Assembly (NCBI RefSeq): GCF_039904985.1
Contig: NZ_CP157007.1
Location: 1 to 64,000 of the forward strand
DNA length: 64,000 bases
Direction: 5' to 3'
Origin: Methylomonas sp. AM2-LC
GTDB taxonomy: Bacteria; Pseudomonadota; Gammaproteobacteria; Methylococcales; Methylomonadaceae
Of the stretch, positions 7,765 to 18,600 are shown in pieces. Made by a program: the position numbers and the translations under genes. Every line of letters starts with the position of its first letter. The stretch's first letter is position 1. Under the pieces are notes generated by a model. It had not been told where the DNA came from. It did not search any database and saw nothing but the letters and a program-made list of their open reading frames with translations.

Positions 7765-9665
7765 AAGATACCTTTAATAATGCGGTAGGGCCACAGGCTC
7801 GAATAGTAAAGAAGAAACCTGGCGCTATATTTTCTGCGTTGAGTGCGGTTTCAATTGTAGGTGGACTGCAATCGGCCACGCAATATTTTGCGTATGAATT
7901 CGGCTATCAGCCTGTGCTTGGCGCTAACTTGCACCATATCTATACGCCTTGGTCTATCGTGCATTGGGCGGACAAGTGGCTGGTTCAATATCAAGATAGT
8001 TTTATGAGAGCCGGAAGCATTGGCGTGACTGTTTCGGGCGTTAGCTTGCTGGGTTTAGTCGTGGTGCAGATGATTAGGGCTAATTCGTCTAAATCGAATA
8101 TCTATCTTCATGGATCTGCTCGATGGGCGAATATAGCGGATATTCAGGCTGCTGGATTATTGCCACGACCAAGGACGCTTTGGCAAAAGATCACCGGCAA
8201 GGGTAGTATTACAAGTACGGGTGTTTATGTCGGTGCCTGGCTGGATAAACACGGCACGCAACACTATTTGCGGCACAATGGCCCTGAGCATGTTTTGTGT
8301 TACGCACCTACGCGTTCAGGGAAAGGCGTAGGTCTAGTATTGCCTACATTACTTTCATGGACACCAAGTTGTGTCATCACGGACTTGAAAGGCGAGCTAT
8401 GGGCGTTGACATCAGGTTGGCGGCAGAAACATGCGAAAAATCAAGTCATTCGGTTCGAACCTGCGGCGTTGAATGGTTCTATTTGTTGGAATCCTCTTGA
8501 TGAAATTCGCATTGATACTGAGTACGAAGTCGGTGATGTTCAGAATTTAGCAACACTGATTGTCGATCCGGACGGAAAGGGATTAGAAAGTCATTGGCAG
8601 AAAACCGCACAGGCGTTACTTGTCGGGGTAATTCTACATGCGCTTTTCAAAGCGAAGATAGAGGGTACACCGGCTACATTGCCAGCCGTTGATGCAATGC
8701 TGGCCGATCCAGACAGAGGCGTGGCCGAATTGTGGATGGAAATGGTGACATATCCCCATGTCGATGGACACAACCATTCGGTTGTGGGTTCTGCTGCACG
8801 AGATATGATGGACCGGCCCGACGAAGAGGCCGGTTCTGTACTGTCAACAGCCAAATCGTATCTTTCGCTTTATCGCGATCCAGTTGTTGGCCGTAACGTA
8901 GGACACTCTGAATTTAAGATCAAGGATTTGATGAATTACGATGATCCAGTCAGCTTGTACATCGTCACACAACCAAACGATAAAGCCAGGTTAAGGCCAC
9001 TGGTGCGCGTGATGGTTAACATGATCGTGAGATTGCTGGCCGATAAAATGGAGTTCGTAAACGGCCAACCCAAAGCGAATTACAAACATCGTTTGTTAAT
9101 GATGCTTGATGAGTTCCCGAGCTTAGGACGGCTTGATATTTTACAAGAGTCGTTAGCGTTCGTGGCCGGGTATGGCATTAAGTGCTACATAATTTGCCAA
9201 GATATAAACCAGCTCAAAAGCCGAGAAACCGGCTATGGTTCAGATGAACAGATCACTTCCAACTGTCATGTTCAGAATGCCTATCCACCGAACCGTGTAG
9301 AAACAGCAGATCATTTATCAAAGCTGACAGGACAAACAACTATATCAAAGGAGCAAATAACGACATCAGGCCGCAGAACTTCGGCCTTGATGAGTCAAGT
9401 ATCTAGGACGATACAGGAAGTACAACGTCCACTTTTAACATCTGACGAATGCTTAAGGATGCCAGGGCCGAAAAAGGACGACGATGGATTGATCGTGGAG
9501 GCCGGGGATATGGTTGTCTATATGGCCGGTTATCCGGCGATATACGGAGTTCAGCCGTTGTACTTTAAAGACACCGTTTTTAGTGCGCGGGCCGCTATAC
9601 CGGCTGCTGCTCGTAGTGACATATTACGGACTCGAATCGGAGAGGGGGAGGGCGTAAAAATATGA
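7761..9665 (+). CDS. traG: Type IV coupling protein TraG (VirD4 family)
   Basis: TraG is the inner-membrane ATPase that links the relaxosome to the Trb channel. Two N-terminal membrane regions (~18-45 and ~85-110) precede the ATPase domain with Walker A PTRSGKGV (183-190) and Walker B LMMLDEFPSLGR. Its 634 aa match RP4 TraG (635 aa). It overlaps traI by 4 nt and traF by 4 nt, so translation is coupled along the operon. A second, very unusual VirD4-type protein is encoded at 25945-29841. Confidence 0.95.
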   Translation: MKDTFNNAVGPQARIVKKKPGAIFSALSAVSIVGGLQSATQYFAYEFGYQPVLGANLHHIYTPWSIVHWADKWLVQYQDSFMRAGSIGVTVSGVSLLGLVVVQMIRANSSKSNIYLHGSARWANIADIQAAGLLPRPRTLWQKITGKGSITSTGVYVGAWLDKHGTQHYLRHNGPEHVLCYAPTRSGKGVGLVLPTLLSWTPSCVITDLKGELWALTSGWRQKHAKNQVIRFEPAALNGSICWNPLDEIRIDTEYEVGDVQNLATLIVDPDGKGLESHWQKTAQALLVGVILHALFKAKIEGTPATLPAVDAMLADPDRGVAELWMEMVTYPHVDGHNHSVVGSAARDMMDRPDEEAGSVLSTAKSYLSLYRDPVVGRNVGHSEFKIKDLMNYDDPVSLYIVTQPNDKARLRPLVRVMVNMIVRLLADKMEFVNGQPKANYKHRLLMMLDEFPSLGRLDILQESLAFVAGYGIKCYIICQDINQLKSRETGYGSDEQITSNCHVQNAYPPNRVETADHLSKLTGQTTISKEQITTSGRRTSALMSQVSRTIQEVQRPLLTSDECLRMPGPKKDDDGLIVEAGDMVVYMAGYPAIYGVQPLYFKDTVFSARAAIPAAARSDILRTRIGEGEGVKI

Positions 9666-10183
9666 GACGTTTATCCATTGTTACCTTTGTAGGTGGCGTG
9701 GCGATCCTTTTATTTGGATTCAGTGCTTATGCCATAGGTATTCGAGTGAACACTTCCAACAGCATTGCACCGGGTATTTATCTGGTCGTAGACCGGCCAG
9801 TTGAGAAGGGTGCTTATGTGATTTTATGCCCACCGGCAAGCGCCTTGTTCGATGAAGCCAAGAAGCGCGGCTATTTTGGGGCGGGTTTTTGTCCTGGTGA
9901 CTACGAATATTTAATGAAAAAGATTTTGGCGGCCAAAAACGATAAGGTCGTAATCACCGATGATGGTGTCCATGTAAATGGGGAGTTACTCCCATTTAGT
10001 GCGCCTTTAAACTCAGACAAATACGGTCGTCCGTTACCTGTTCTTCGCACTGTCTATGAATTAGGCGATTCTGATTTATTGCTTATGACTGATGTTAGTG
10101 CTAAATCGTTTGATAGTCGCTATTTTGGCTTAATCAATCGTTCTCAAATCATGGACGTTATACGTCCAGTTTTTACTTGGTAG
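9662..10183 (+). CDS. traF: Pilin-maturation protease TraF (S26 signal-peptidase family)
   Basis: TraF cyclises the Trb pilin in IncP plasmids using a Ser-Lys active site related to LepB. A membrane anchor (~5-27) precedes NTSNSIAPGIY, with the likely nucleophile Ser34. Lys86 in LMKKILAAKND and Asp151 in SFDSRYFG correspond to RP4 Lys89 and Asp155. The 173 aa are near the family size. The start overlaps the traG stop by 4 nt. A perfect KorB-like palindrome lies inside the gene at the ILAAKN codons (9924-9938). Confidence 0.92.
   Translation: MRRLSIVTFVGGVAILLFGFSAYAIGIRVNTSNSIAPGIYLVVDRPVEKGAYVILCPPASALFDEAKKRGYFGAGFCPGDYEYLMKKILAAKNDKVVITDDGVHVNGELLPFSAPLNSDKYGRPLPVLRTVYELGDSDLLLMTDVSAKSFDSRYFGLINRSQIMDVIRPVFTW
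9924..9938. promoter_or_regulatory. Proposed KorB operator, perfect copy within traF
   Basis: TTTTGGCGGCCAAAA lies within the traF coding sequence, where it encodes part of ILAAKN. RK2 also has KorB sites far from promoters and inside genes, where they can silence at a distance. Confidence 0.6.
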
Positions 10184-10192
10184 GAGATTGTC

Positions 10193-12397
10193 GTGGAGCT
10201 TTATATTGCGGAAAAACCGGACTTGGCTAAAGCTATCGTAGAGGGCTTGGGTGGCGGTAGTCGAAAGGATGGGTATTACGATTGTGGTGGACAATATGTA
10301 ACCTGGTGTTATGGACACATGCTGCAATTGTTAGACCCGGAGGATTACGATCAACGGTACGCTAAATGGAATATGAACGACTTGCCCATCTCGCACATTC
10401 CCTGGAAAAAGAAACCCTCCTCAGATAAAAAAGCCCAATTAAAAATCATTACAGACCTTTTGAAGCAAGCGGATAGCGTTGTTCACGCTGGTGATCCAGA
10501 CGACGAAGGGCAGTTATTAGTCGATGAAATCCTTATGTACGCCGCTTGTCGTTTGCCAGTTAAGCGGCTACTCATTAATGATAATAACGTTACGATTGTT
10601 AAAAGGTCGTTGGCGAACATGCGCGATAACAAGGAGTTTGCCGGTCTTTCCGCTGCGGCAGAAGCGCGTAGTGTTGGCGATCAACTTTACGGGTATAACA
10701 TGACCCGCGCATATACACTTGCAGCCGGTAAAGTCGGCTATCAGGGTGTGCTCAGCGTTGGCCGGGTACAGACTCCGATAGTCGGGCTTGTCGTGCGCAG
10801 AGATCGAGAAAACGAAGCTCATAAAACTAGCTATTACTACAATGTGACCGGACAATTTGCTATTGGCGAATTGTCTTTTCCGGCACGATACCAGATTGTC
10901 GAAGGCGATCCTGTTGACGAAAAGGGCCGTCTCACTGATCAAGTTCATGCCCAAGGCATTGTTAATGCAGTAAAGGGGGAGGGGGCTAAAATCATCAGCG
11001 CCGAAACAAAAAAGAAAGAGCAACATCCGCCGTTACCCTATAACTTGCTCAAACTTCAAACTGATGCTTCTCGTAAGTTCGGGTTCAAACCAGACAGAAC
11101 CAAGGAGATAACCCAAACACTGAGGGATAAGCACAAGTTAATCACTTACAACCGTTCTGACTGCGAGTATTTATCAGATGAACAGCATGGCGATGCGCCT
11201 ACGGTTTTGGCAGCAATTTCTCAAACTGCCCCTTCATTGTCTTTGGCGGCTCAAAAGGCCAACCACGGCATAAAGAGCCGTGCGTTTAATTCTGCAAAAG
11301 TTTCGGCTCACCACGGCATCATTCCTACAGAGGCTACGGCGGATTTTAAAAACCTGTCAGATGGTGAGCAGAAAATCTACATGTTGATTGCCAGGGCGTA
11401 TATAGCGCAGTTTTGGCCTAAACATTTATATGATCAGACGGATATTAGCGTTGAAGTGGCAAAGCATCGTTTCGCCGTTCGTTCTAATATCACAACGGCT
11501 GCCGGTTGGCGTGTACTCTATAAAAACGATTCGGGTAACGAAGATTTAGAAGGTGACGAAACCGATCTTGCTCTTGATATACGCAGCTTGAGGGCAGGGC
11601 AGGAGGGTACTTGTACCGATGCGGCAGCCGATCAAATGGAAACTAAACCAAGGCCGCTTTATACGATGGCCACACTACTATCTGATCTCACTCGTGTTGC
11701 GCAGTATGTCCGCGATGACCGTCTACGTAAGCTGCTCATGGAGAAAGACAAAGGTAAGGAAGGGGAACACGGCGGCATCGGTACGCCTGCTACGCGAGAT
11801 ACCATCATTGCAACGTTATTTGAGCGTGGGTATTTAGTAGAGAAGGGCAAAAACATCGTCAGCACCCCTACGGCCAGAGAATTTTATGACACGCTGCCGG
11901 ATCAAGCCAAGTACCCGGACATGACCGCCTTATGGCACGAACAGCAAAGGTCTATTCAGAAAGGCGAGTTAGATGCTAATGCCTTTGTCAATGAGTTGAT
12001 GGTGTATATCGGCAGCGAGATTGCAACCGTCAAGGCGAATGGCATTGGCATCAAAATTGATACCCACAAGTGTCCTGATTGCGGTAATGCCATTCGTCGA
12101 ATCAAGAAAAAAGAAGGTAAAGAATTCTTTTGGGGTTGCACCGGCTTTGCGGATGGTTGCAAGTACGCTTGTGAAGATAAAGCCGGTAAGCCAGTACCGA
12201 AACAAGCCCAACAAGTTTCAGAACTTCACAAGTGTATGACTTGCAGCAGAGGGCTGACAAGAAGACCGGGCAAAAAAAAGGGTACGTTTTGGTGGGGCTG
12301 TAGCGGCTTTCCAGAGTGTAAGCAGACTTATTTCGATAACAAGGGCAAACCGGATTACAGCATAAACAATAAAGTTAAGGAGAATGTTCATGAGTGA
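10193..12397 (+). CDS. traE: Plasmid topoisomerase III (TraE/TopB type)
   Basis: This type IA topoisomerase has a Toprim domain at its start ([19 protein letters not shown], acidic DPDDEGQLL near 102). The active-site tyrosine lies in [14 protein letters not shown] (~320). Two C-terminal zinc ribbons follow, CPDCG...C...C (~627) and CMTCS...[10 protein letters not shown] (~680). The 734 aa match IncP TraE (737 aa). A GTG start 9 nt after traF, with TAGGAG ahead of it, is the only sensible start. It probably resolves replication or transfer intermediates and is dispensable for transfer in RP4. The end overlaps the start of the next small gene. Confidence 0.92.
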   Translation: MELYIAEKPDLAKAIVEGLGGGSRKDGYYDCGGQYVTWCYGHMLQLLDPEDYDQRYAKWNMNDLPISHIPWKKKPSSDKKAQLKIITDLLKQADSVVHAGDPDDEGQLLVDEILMYAACRLPVKRLLINDNNVTIVKRSLANMRDNKEFAGLSAAAEARSVGDQLYGYNMTRAYTLAAGKVGYQGVLSVGRVQTPIVGLVVRRDRENEAHKTSYYYNVTGQFAIGELSFPARYQIVEGDPVDEKGRLTDQVHAQGIVNAVKGEGAKIISAETKKKEQHPPLPYNLLKLQTDASRKFGFKPDRTKEITQTLRDKHKLITYNRSDCEYLSDEQHGDAPTVLAAISQTAPSLSLAAQKANHGIKSRAFNSAKVSAHHGIIPTEATADFKNLSDGEQKIYMLIARAYIAQFWPKHLYDQTDISVEVAKHRFAVRSNITTAAGWRVLYKNDSGNEDLEGDETDLALDIRSLRAGQEGTCTDAAADQMETKPRPLYTMATLLSDLTRVAQYVRDDRLRKLLMEKDKGKEGEHGGIGTPATRDTIIATLFERGYLVEKGKNIVSTPTAREFYDTLPDQAKYPDMTALWHEQQRSIQKGELDANAFVNELMVYIGSEIATVKANGIGIKIDTHKCPDCGNAIRRIKKKEGKEFFWGCTGFADGCKYACEDKAGKPVPKQAQQVSELHKCMTCSRGLTRRPGKKKGTFWWGCSGFPECKQTYFDNKGKPDYSINNKVKENVHE
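11241..11256. promoter_or_regulatory. Variant KorB-operator-like site within traE
   Basis: CTTTGGCGGCTCAAAA repeats, with one base change, the variant seen between traJ and traI at 5553. It is inside coding sequence, and binding is uncertain. Confidence 0.25.
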
Positions 12398-12608
12398 AAA
12401 CAATACTGATTTTGATGTACCTACTTTCGACCAAGCCGAGATTGCCGAGTCGGTTTTTAAAGAAAAACTACTCGATGCGCAAACGCCCGGTTTTGAGGTT
12501 GAGTTTGATCCTGCTGAAGCGGAACAAGCCGGTGCTTTTGAAGAAGATGCTTTAAGTGAGGCGGATGCAAAGGAAAGCGTTATTGACCTTGAAATCAATG
12601 GTGGATAG
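12390..12608 (+). CDS. Small acidic protein in the traD position
   Basis: This 72-residue, very acidic protein (many Glu/Asp, only three Lys) has no recognisable domain. I place the start at ATG 12390 because AAGGAG (12377-12382) is then 7 nt away; the ATG at 12384 would leave only 1 nt. It sits between topoisomerase and the giant gene, where RK2 encodes TraD, so it may be its positional equivalent. An acidic DNA-mimic role is possible but not shown. Confidence 0.6.
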   Translation: MSENNTDFDVPTFDQAEIAESVFKEKLLDAQTPGFEVEFDPAEAEQAGAFEEDALSEADAKESVIDLEINGG

Positions 12609-12611
12609 TTT

Positions 12612-15600
12612 ATGGCGAAAAAACCCATTCTTAACTCAGGTCAGCTTGATTTATTCGATGACTGGCTAATTGTCGAGCCACCGGCTGTAAAGCCGGTAGT
12701 TCAGATAAAGGATTCGCTAGAAGTATCCAGTGACGACATGCGTCATTTATTGGCGTTGCGATTGGCGCAACGTTTGGGTACAACTGGCGAAATTACATCA
12801 AAAAGTTTAACTGAAGAGGCTAATCGCGCTTTTGGCGGTACACAAGCCGATGGCACGTACTCATCTAAGGATGCTTACGATGCTTTAGAGGCGGCGTTTA
12901 ATATTCATTTATTGGGGACTGAAGATGCTCACTGGACTGAGCATAATGCGGATGCGGCCAAGAATAAAGTGATTGATTTAACGAATTGGATTCAACAACT
13001 GCCCACTCAAACCCGGCGTGATGATGAAATGGAAGAATTTCAGCAGTTTTCGACACCACCCGCTTTGTCATTCGTTGCTAACTGGGTTGCCAATGTTAAA
13101 AAAGATGAGGTGATGGTCGAACCGTCTGCCGGTACCGGTGATTTGGCTATTTGGGCAAAAATTGCCGGGGCTAATTTGGTGCTGAATGAATTGTCGCCAC
13201 GTCGGCATGCCTTATTGTCCTCACTGTTTCCGCAGGCCAAGATATACAAAGAAAATGCGGAGCAGTTGGACAACGTATTGCCGTTTGATATTAAGCCCAC
13301 TGTCATTGTCATGAATCCGCCTTTTTCATCAACCGCTGGACGCGTACAAGGACAGAGGGATTCGATGAACGGTGCCAGGCACATTGAGCAAGCGTTAAAA
13401 CGGTTAGAGGATAATGGCCGTTTAGTCGCCATTGTTGGCAATGGCATGGCCGCTGATCGTCCAGCATTTGCCCAGTGGTGGAAAGATATTGAAAAAAAAT
13501 ACAACGTTCGTGCCAATGTCGGCATATCCGGTAAGGAGTATGCGAAGTATGGTACGACTTTTGATAATCAAATTTTAGTTATCGATAAAACAGGTGCTAC
13601 AACGCAGCCGGTTTTGACCGGAAAAGTCGAGTCAGTAGCTGATTTACCAACATTATTGGAGGGCATCAGAAATGATCGTCAGCAAATTCAATCAACATCC
13701 ATTAAACCAACAAGCATCGTTAATACTCAGTCTAAACAACATACCGTACAACCCGGCAACCGATCTAGCGGCCTTGGTGCTGGTGAGAGCGGCACTGGAA
13801 CAGAATCTATTGGACACGGGAGCGATTCAGGAACCGTTACTACTGATAGCCAAATTGGCAGTACAACCACAAGTGGCGATGGCGTTAATGACGGAATCGG
13901 AACCGGGAATGGCATTCGAGTTAGACCTGTCGGAGACGTTGGAGGCAGCGGCGGCGGAGATACTGGAGGAAATAGTGGCATCACTAAAAGCAACGATGCC
14001 ACCCGTACTGCTATAACGTCCAAAGTTGAAGAAGATCATTTATTTGATGTGCTTGAAACAACGTTGGTCGTTGATCCCAAAGCGGCAAAGGAATTTTCTC
14101 ATGCAACGGGCGTTATCTTGGGTACCGCCAATCAAAATGCAGAAGCCATTAAACAGTGGCGAAAAGAACAAAGGAATCTAAAACCAGAGCATAGAATGGA
14201 TGTGCTTGGGTTTATACCGGATGATTTACAACGGTTGCATAGAGTAGGGCAATATGCAAAACCGCCAACCCTTTCATTAACGAAAGATACCAGAATTAGC
14301 AGTTCAGACAGTATTGTGATAGAGGCAAAAAGCGGTGAAGTTGCGGAATTCACTGATTCTGTTTTTTCTAACTACACACCGCAACGCTTATCTATTCCGG
14401 GCGCAAAGCAACATCCTGGGAAATTGGTACAAAGTGCTGCAATGTCAGCGGTGGAACCACCCGCACCGACTTATTCGCCGAAATTGCCGATAAATGTCAT
14501 TGATAACGGTTTGCTGTCCATTGCACAACTCGAATCCGTTGTTTATGCCGGACAAGCGCATTCTGAAAAACTGCCGAGCGGATCAAGAAAAGGGTTTTTC
14601 ATTGGTGATGGCACAGGTGTTGGCAAGGGTCGTGAAATTTCTGGCATTATTCTCGATAACATGATGCAAGGCCGCAATAAAGCGGTATGGGTTAGTTTTA
14701 ACGAGGGACTTGTTGAAGATGCAAAAAGGGATTTTGCCGGGGTTGGCGGCGATCCTAAAAAGATATTCTTTCAAGGTAAAACTAAGGCCAGCGGTGAAAT
14801 CACCCAAAAAGACGGGATTCTGTTTACTACCTATTCAACACTTCGCGGCGGTGAAAAAAAACAGGCTACCGATTTAGGTCAAATAGGCGGGAAAACCCGT
14901 GCTCAACAAATCATAGATTGGCTGGGTGAGGATTTTGATGGCGTCATAGCTTTTGATGAAGCTCATTCGATGGGTAATGCGATTGCTGTTAAAGGCAATC
15001 GTGGTGTTAAAAAACCCTCGCAGCAAGCCATTGCCGGTATCAATTTGCAAAAGGCATTGCCTGATGCGCGTGTGATTTATGTATCAGCTACCGGTGCTAC
15101 TGAAATCAGTAATTTGTCTTATGCAGATCGGCTTGGCTTATGGGGCGAAGGTACTCCGTTTGCCGACACCAATACATTTATCAGTAATGTGTCTAAGGGC
15201 GGCCTTGCGTCGATGGAGCTTATTAGTCGCGATATGAAGGCAATGGGTATGTATATAGCGCGGTCATTGTCTTATGACGGCGTTAGCTATGAACGTCTTG
15301 ATCATGAGCTAACTGATTTACAAGAAGATATTTACAACGAATTGGCCGGGGCGTGGCAAGTCGTATTAGAAAATGTCGATCAAGCGCTGGAAATCACACA
15401 GGCCGGTAAAAATGGTAATGGCAAAAGCGCGGCTATGTCGCAATTTTGGGGCGCTCACCAAAGGTTCTTTAATCAGATTATTACGGCGATGCAAACGCCA
15501 ACCGTCATTGACGATATTCGCAGCCAGATCGAGGTCGGTAATGTTGCCGTCATTCAGTTGGTTAATACCAACGAGGCGACGCAAGAACGTATTATTGCCG

Positions 15601-18600
15601 ATGCGACCGCTAATGATTTGGCGCTAGAAGATTTGGACTTTACGCCTAGACAGATGTTAATGGATTATGTGCGCAACGGTTTTCCGGTAGCCGCTTACGA
15701 AGAGTCCGTAGACAGTAACGGCAATAAAACCTATCTGCCTGTCAAAGATTCGGAAGGTAATCCCGTTTTTGATCGTGAAGCAGTCGCGCTACGCGATAAA
15801 CTGTTAGAGACGTTGCAACAAATTCGGGTAACTGAAAATCCATTAGATTCCATTATTAATGCTTTTGGTTCCGACAGAGTGGCGGAAGTCACAGGCAGAA
15901 GTCGTCGTTTCGTTCAGACTCGCGACGAAGAGGGCGGTTACAAAGTTGTTGAAGAAAAACGCGGTAAAAACTCATCACGGCATGATGCCGAAGCATTCCA
16001 GGCCAACAAAAAAGACATTCTGATTTTTTCCGGGGCGGGTGGCACGGGCTACAGCTTTCATGCCGATAATACGGCTGAGAATCAACGCCGCCGTATTCAC
16101 TACATTCTGCAACCCGGTTGGCAAGCGCATGCGGCGGTACAAGGATTTGGTCGTACACACAGAACGAATCAAGCCAATGAACCACATTATGTATTGCCAA
16201 CAACGAATCTTAAGGCACAAAAGCGTTTTGTGTCGTCAATTGCCCGTCGATTAGATCAACTTGGGGCGCTCACTCGCGGCCAGCGCGAAGCAACAAGCCA
16301 GGGCATGTTTACAGCTTCAGATAATCTTGAAAGTCAGTATGCTGCTACCGCCTTAAAAAACTTCTTCAGTGATCTTTATCGTGGCAAAACCGATTTGTCG
16401 TTTCATGATGTAACAAAACAAATGGGCTTGAATCTGCTAGATGAAAATGCATCACTGAGTGAAAGCAAAATTCCGGCAATTCCGCAGTTTTTGAACAGGC
16501 TATTATCGCTAAAGACCGATATGCAAAATGTGGTTTTCGGTGAGTTTGAAAAGCGATTGGTTGAGGCCGTGGAGTATGCAAAGCAGCGTGGTATGTTTGA
16601 CCAAGGCCTGCAAACCATGAAAGCCATGAGCATCATAAAAACCCGTGAGGACGTTGCATACGAGGATAAAAATACAGGGGCGCAAACGCGTTACGTCGAG
16701 CTTGCTGTTGCTAACGAGGTCAAATATACCGAGTGGGAAGAAGCAAAGAAAATGTCGAAAATGAACCGCAAAGAGGGTGATTTGGCGGGTTGGTACGTTT
16801 TTGAAATTGGCAAGAACAAAGGCGATGTTTTTTATCTATCTGATATTGGTCAACGCTTGGATTCTGAGGGCAAAGAGGTGCATCGTGGTGTCGTTCATAC
16901 CATCAGAAGCAATGCTTATCGATATATCGATAATGCCGATATTATCAGTCGCGGCTATGACTATCGAACTGTTAGTGCCAATGGTGTTAGCACTTCTCAA
17001 AAGGTTAATCTGACAAGGGCGATTGATGAAGCTGAGGCGGAAAAACTTTGGAAAGAGCAGGTTGACAGTGCGCCGAAAACCGAAACTAAAACCGAACGTA
17101 TGCTTGTGGGTGTCATTCTCCCGATCTGGGATCGAGTGGAAGGTTCTGAATTCATCCAGCGTTTACAAACAGATGATGGCGAAGTGCTATTAGGTAGGAT
17201 GCTTGGGCCAAAGTCTGCCGAGAAAACATTAAAGAATCTTGGGCTTGATTCCAGTCTTGCCAATATGTCGTCCAGTGATTTGTTTGAATCCATCAAAAAT
17301 GGCAACAAGGCCATTCTTTCGAACGGTTGGGAAATATCGACGGCCAAGGTTAACCACGAGGATCGTATCGAAGTTAAGGGGCGTACTTCATTTACGTCCG
17401 CCGAAAAGCGTGTGTTACAAGAGCAAGGCACATTTTCCGAGCGAATTGCTTGGGTAGAAAGAGTCTTTATCCCTACTGGCGTTAATGGTCTGTCGATATT
17501 CGAGCGTATTACGGCATCGAAACCGGTAATCGATCTCATTAGTAAAGATAAGGCAAAGGGACTCGATCAGAATGAAGACGATGATTCTATCGTGCAAGAA
17601 TCGAATTCATTCACCCCACCAGGGAATATACAGACCACCCATGTTGCTGCTTCAGTTAAATCATTGCCCGATGGCTGGACAGAATCTGAACCGGGCGGAT
17701 TGGTCACCAATCCTGATCCGATAAGCGGTGGCATTATTGATAGTGAGATTCTTTCTGGAAACTGGTTTGTAATTCCTAACAATGATGCCATAGCGCACAT
17801 CAATGATCTGGGTTCGCGAAGCGAGGCCATTAAAGCACTACAAAACGCAGTTATTCGTAATCAGCTTGAGAGGCTATCTAATTTAACTGATCAAACTGTT
17901 CAAGATAATGCACCAAAACCAGAAGCAGAACCAGATAGCCTTGCTGTTACGCAGGCTAATTTAAGTCACCTTGATAACCAGGGGGTTATTCAAATGGAAA
18001 CTAAGAAAAAACCGTTTCATGAAACTGTGGCAGAAAAATTGATTGAACAACTTGAGAAGGGAACTGCACCTTGGCAAAAACCTTGGAATCCAGGTGAGTC
18101 TAATGCGTTTTTACCCTTTAACCCAACAACTGGCAATCGGTACAAAGGTATCAATTCTATACACCTGATGTCTCAAGATAGAGACGATCAACGCTGGATG
18201 ACGTACAAGCAGGCCGGAGAACTTGGTGGGCAAGTCAAAAAAGGGGAGAAGGGTACACTTGTTCAATACTGGAAGTTTACTGAAGAGCAAACCAAAAGGG
18301 ACGATAACGGTAAACCTGTTTTGAATAGTGAAGGTGATCCGATTAAGGTTGTGGTCAAGTTGGAAAGGCCGAAGGTATTCAATGCGGTTGTATTCAATGC
18401 TGAACAAATTGACGGATTGCCACCGCTAGAGAAAAAACCCCAAACATGGGACGCCATAGAAAGGGCGGAGCATATTCTGACCGCATCCGGCGCTGATATT
18501 CAGCATAATGGAGGGGGTAGGGCTTTTTATCGTCCAAGAACAGATAGTATTCATTTGCCGGATAAAGGGGCGTTTTCATCCGCTGAAAATTACTATGCCA

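Noticed and set aside
12384..12389. Earlier ATG for the small acidic gene
   Set aside because: It is only 1 nt from AAGGAG, too close for initiation; ATG 12390 is 7 nt away.
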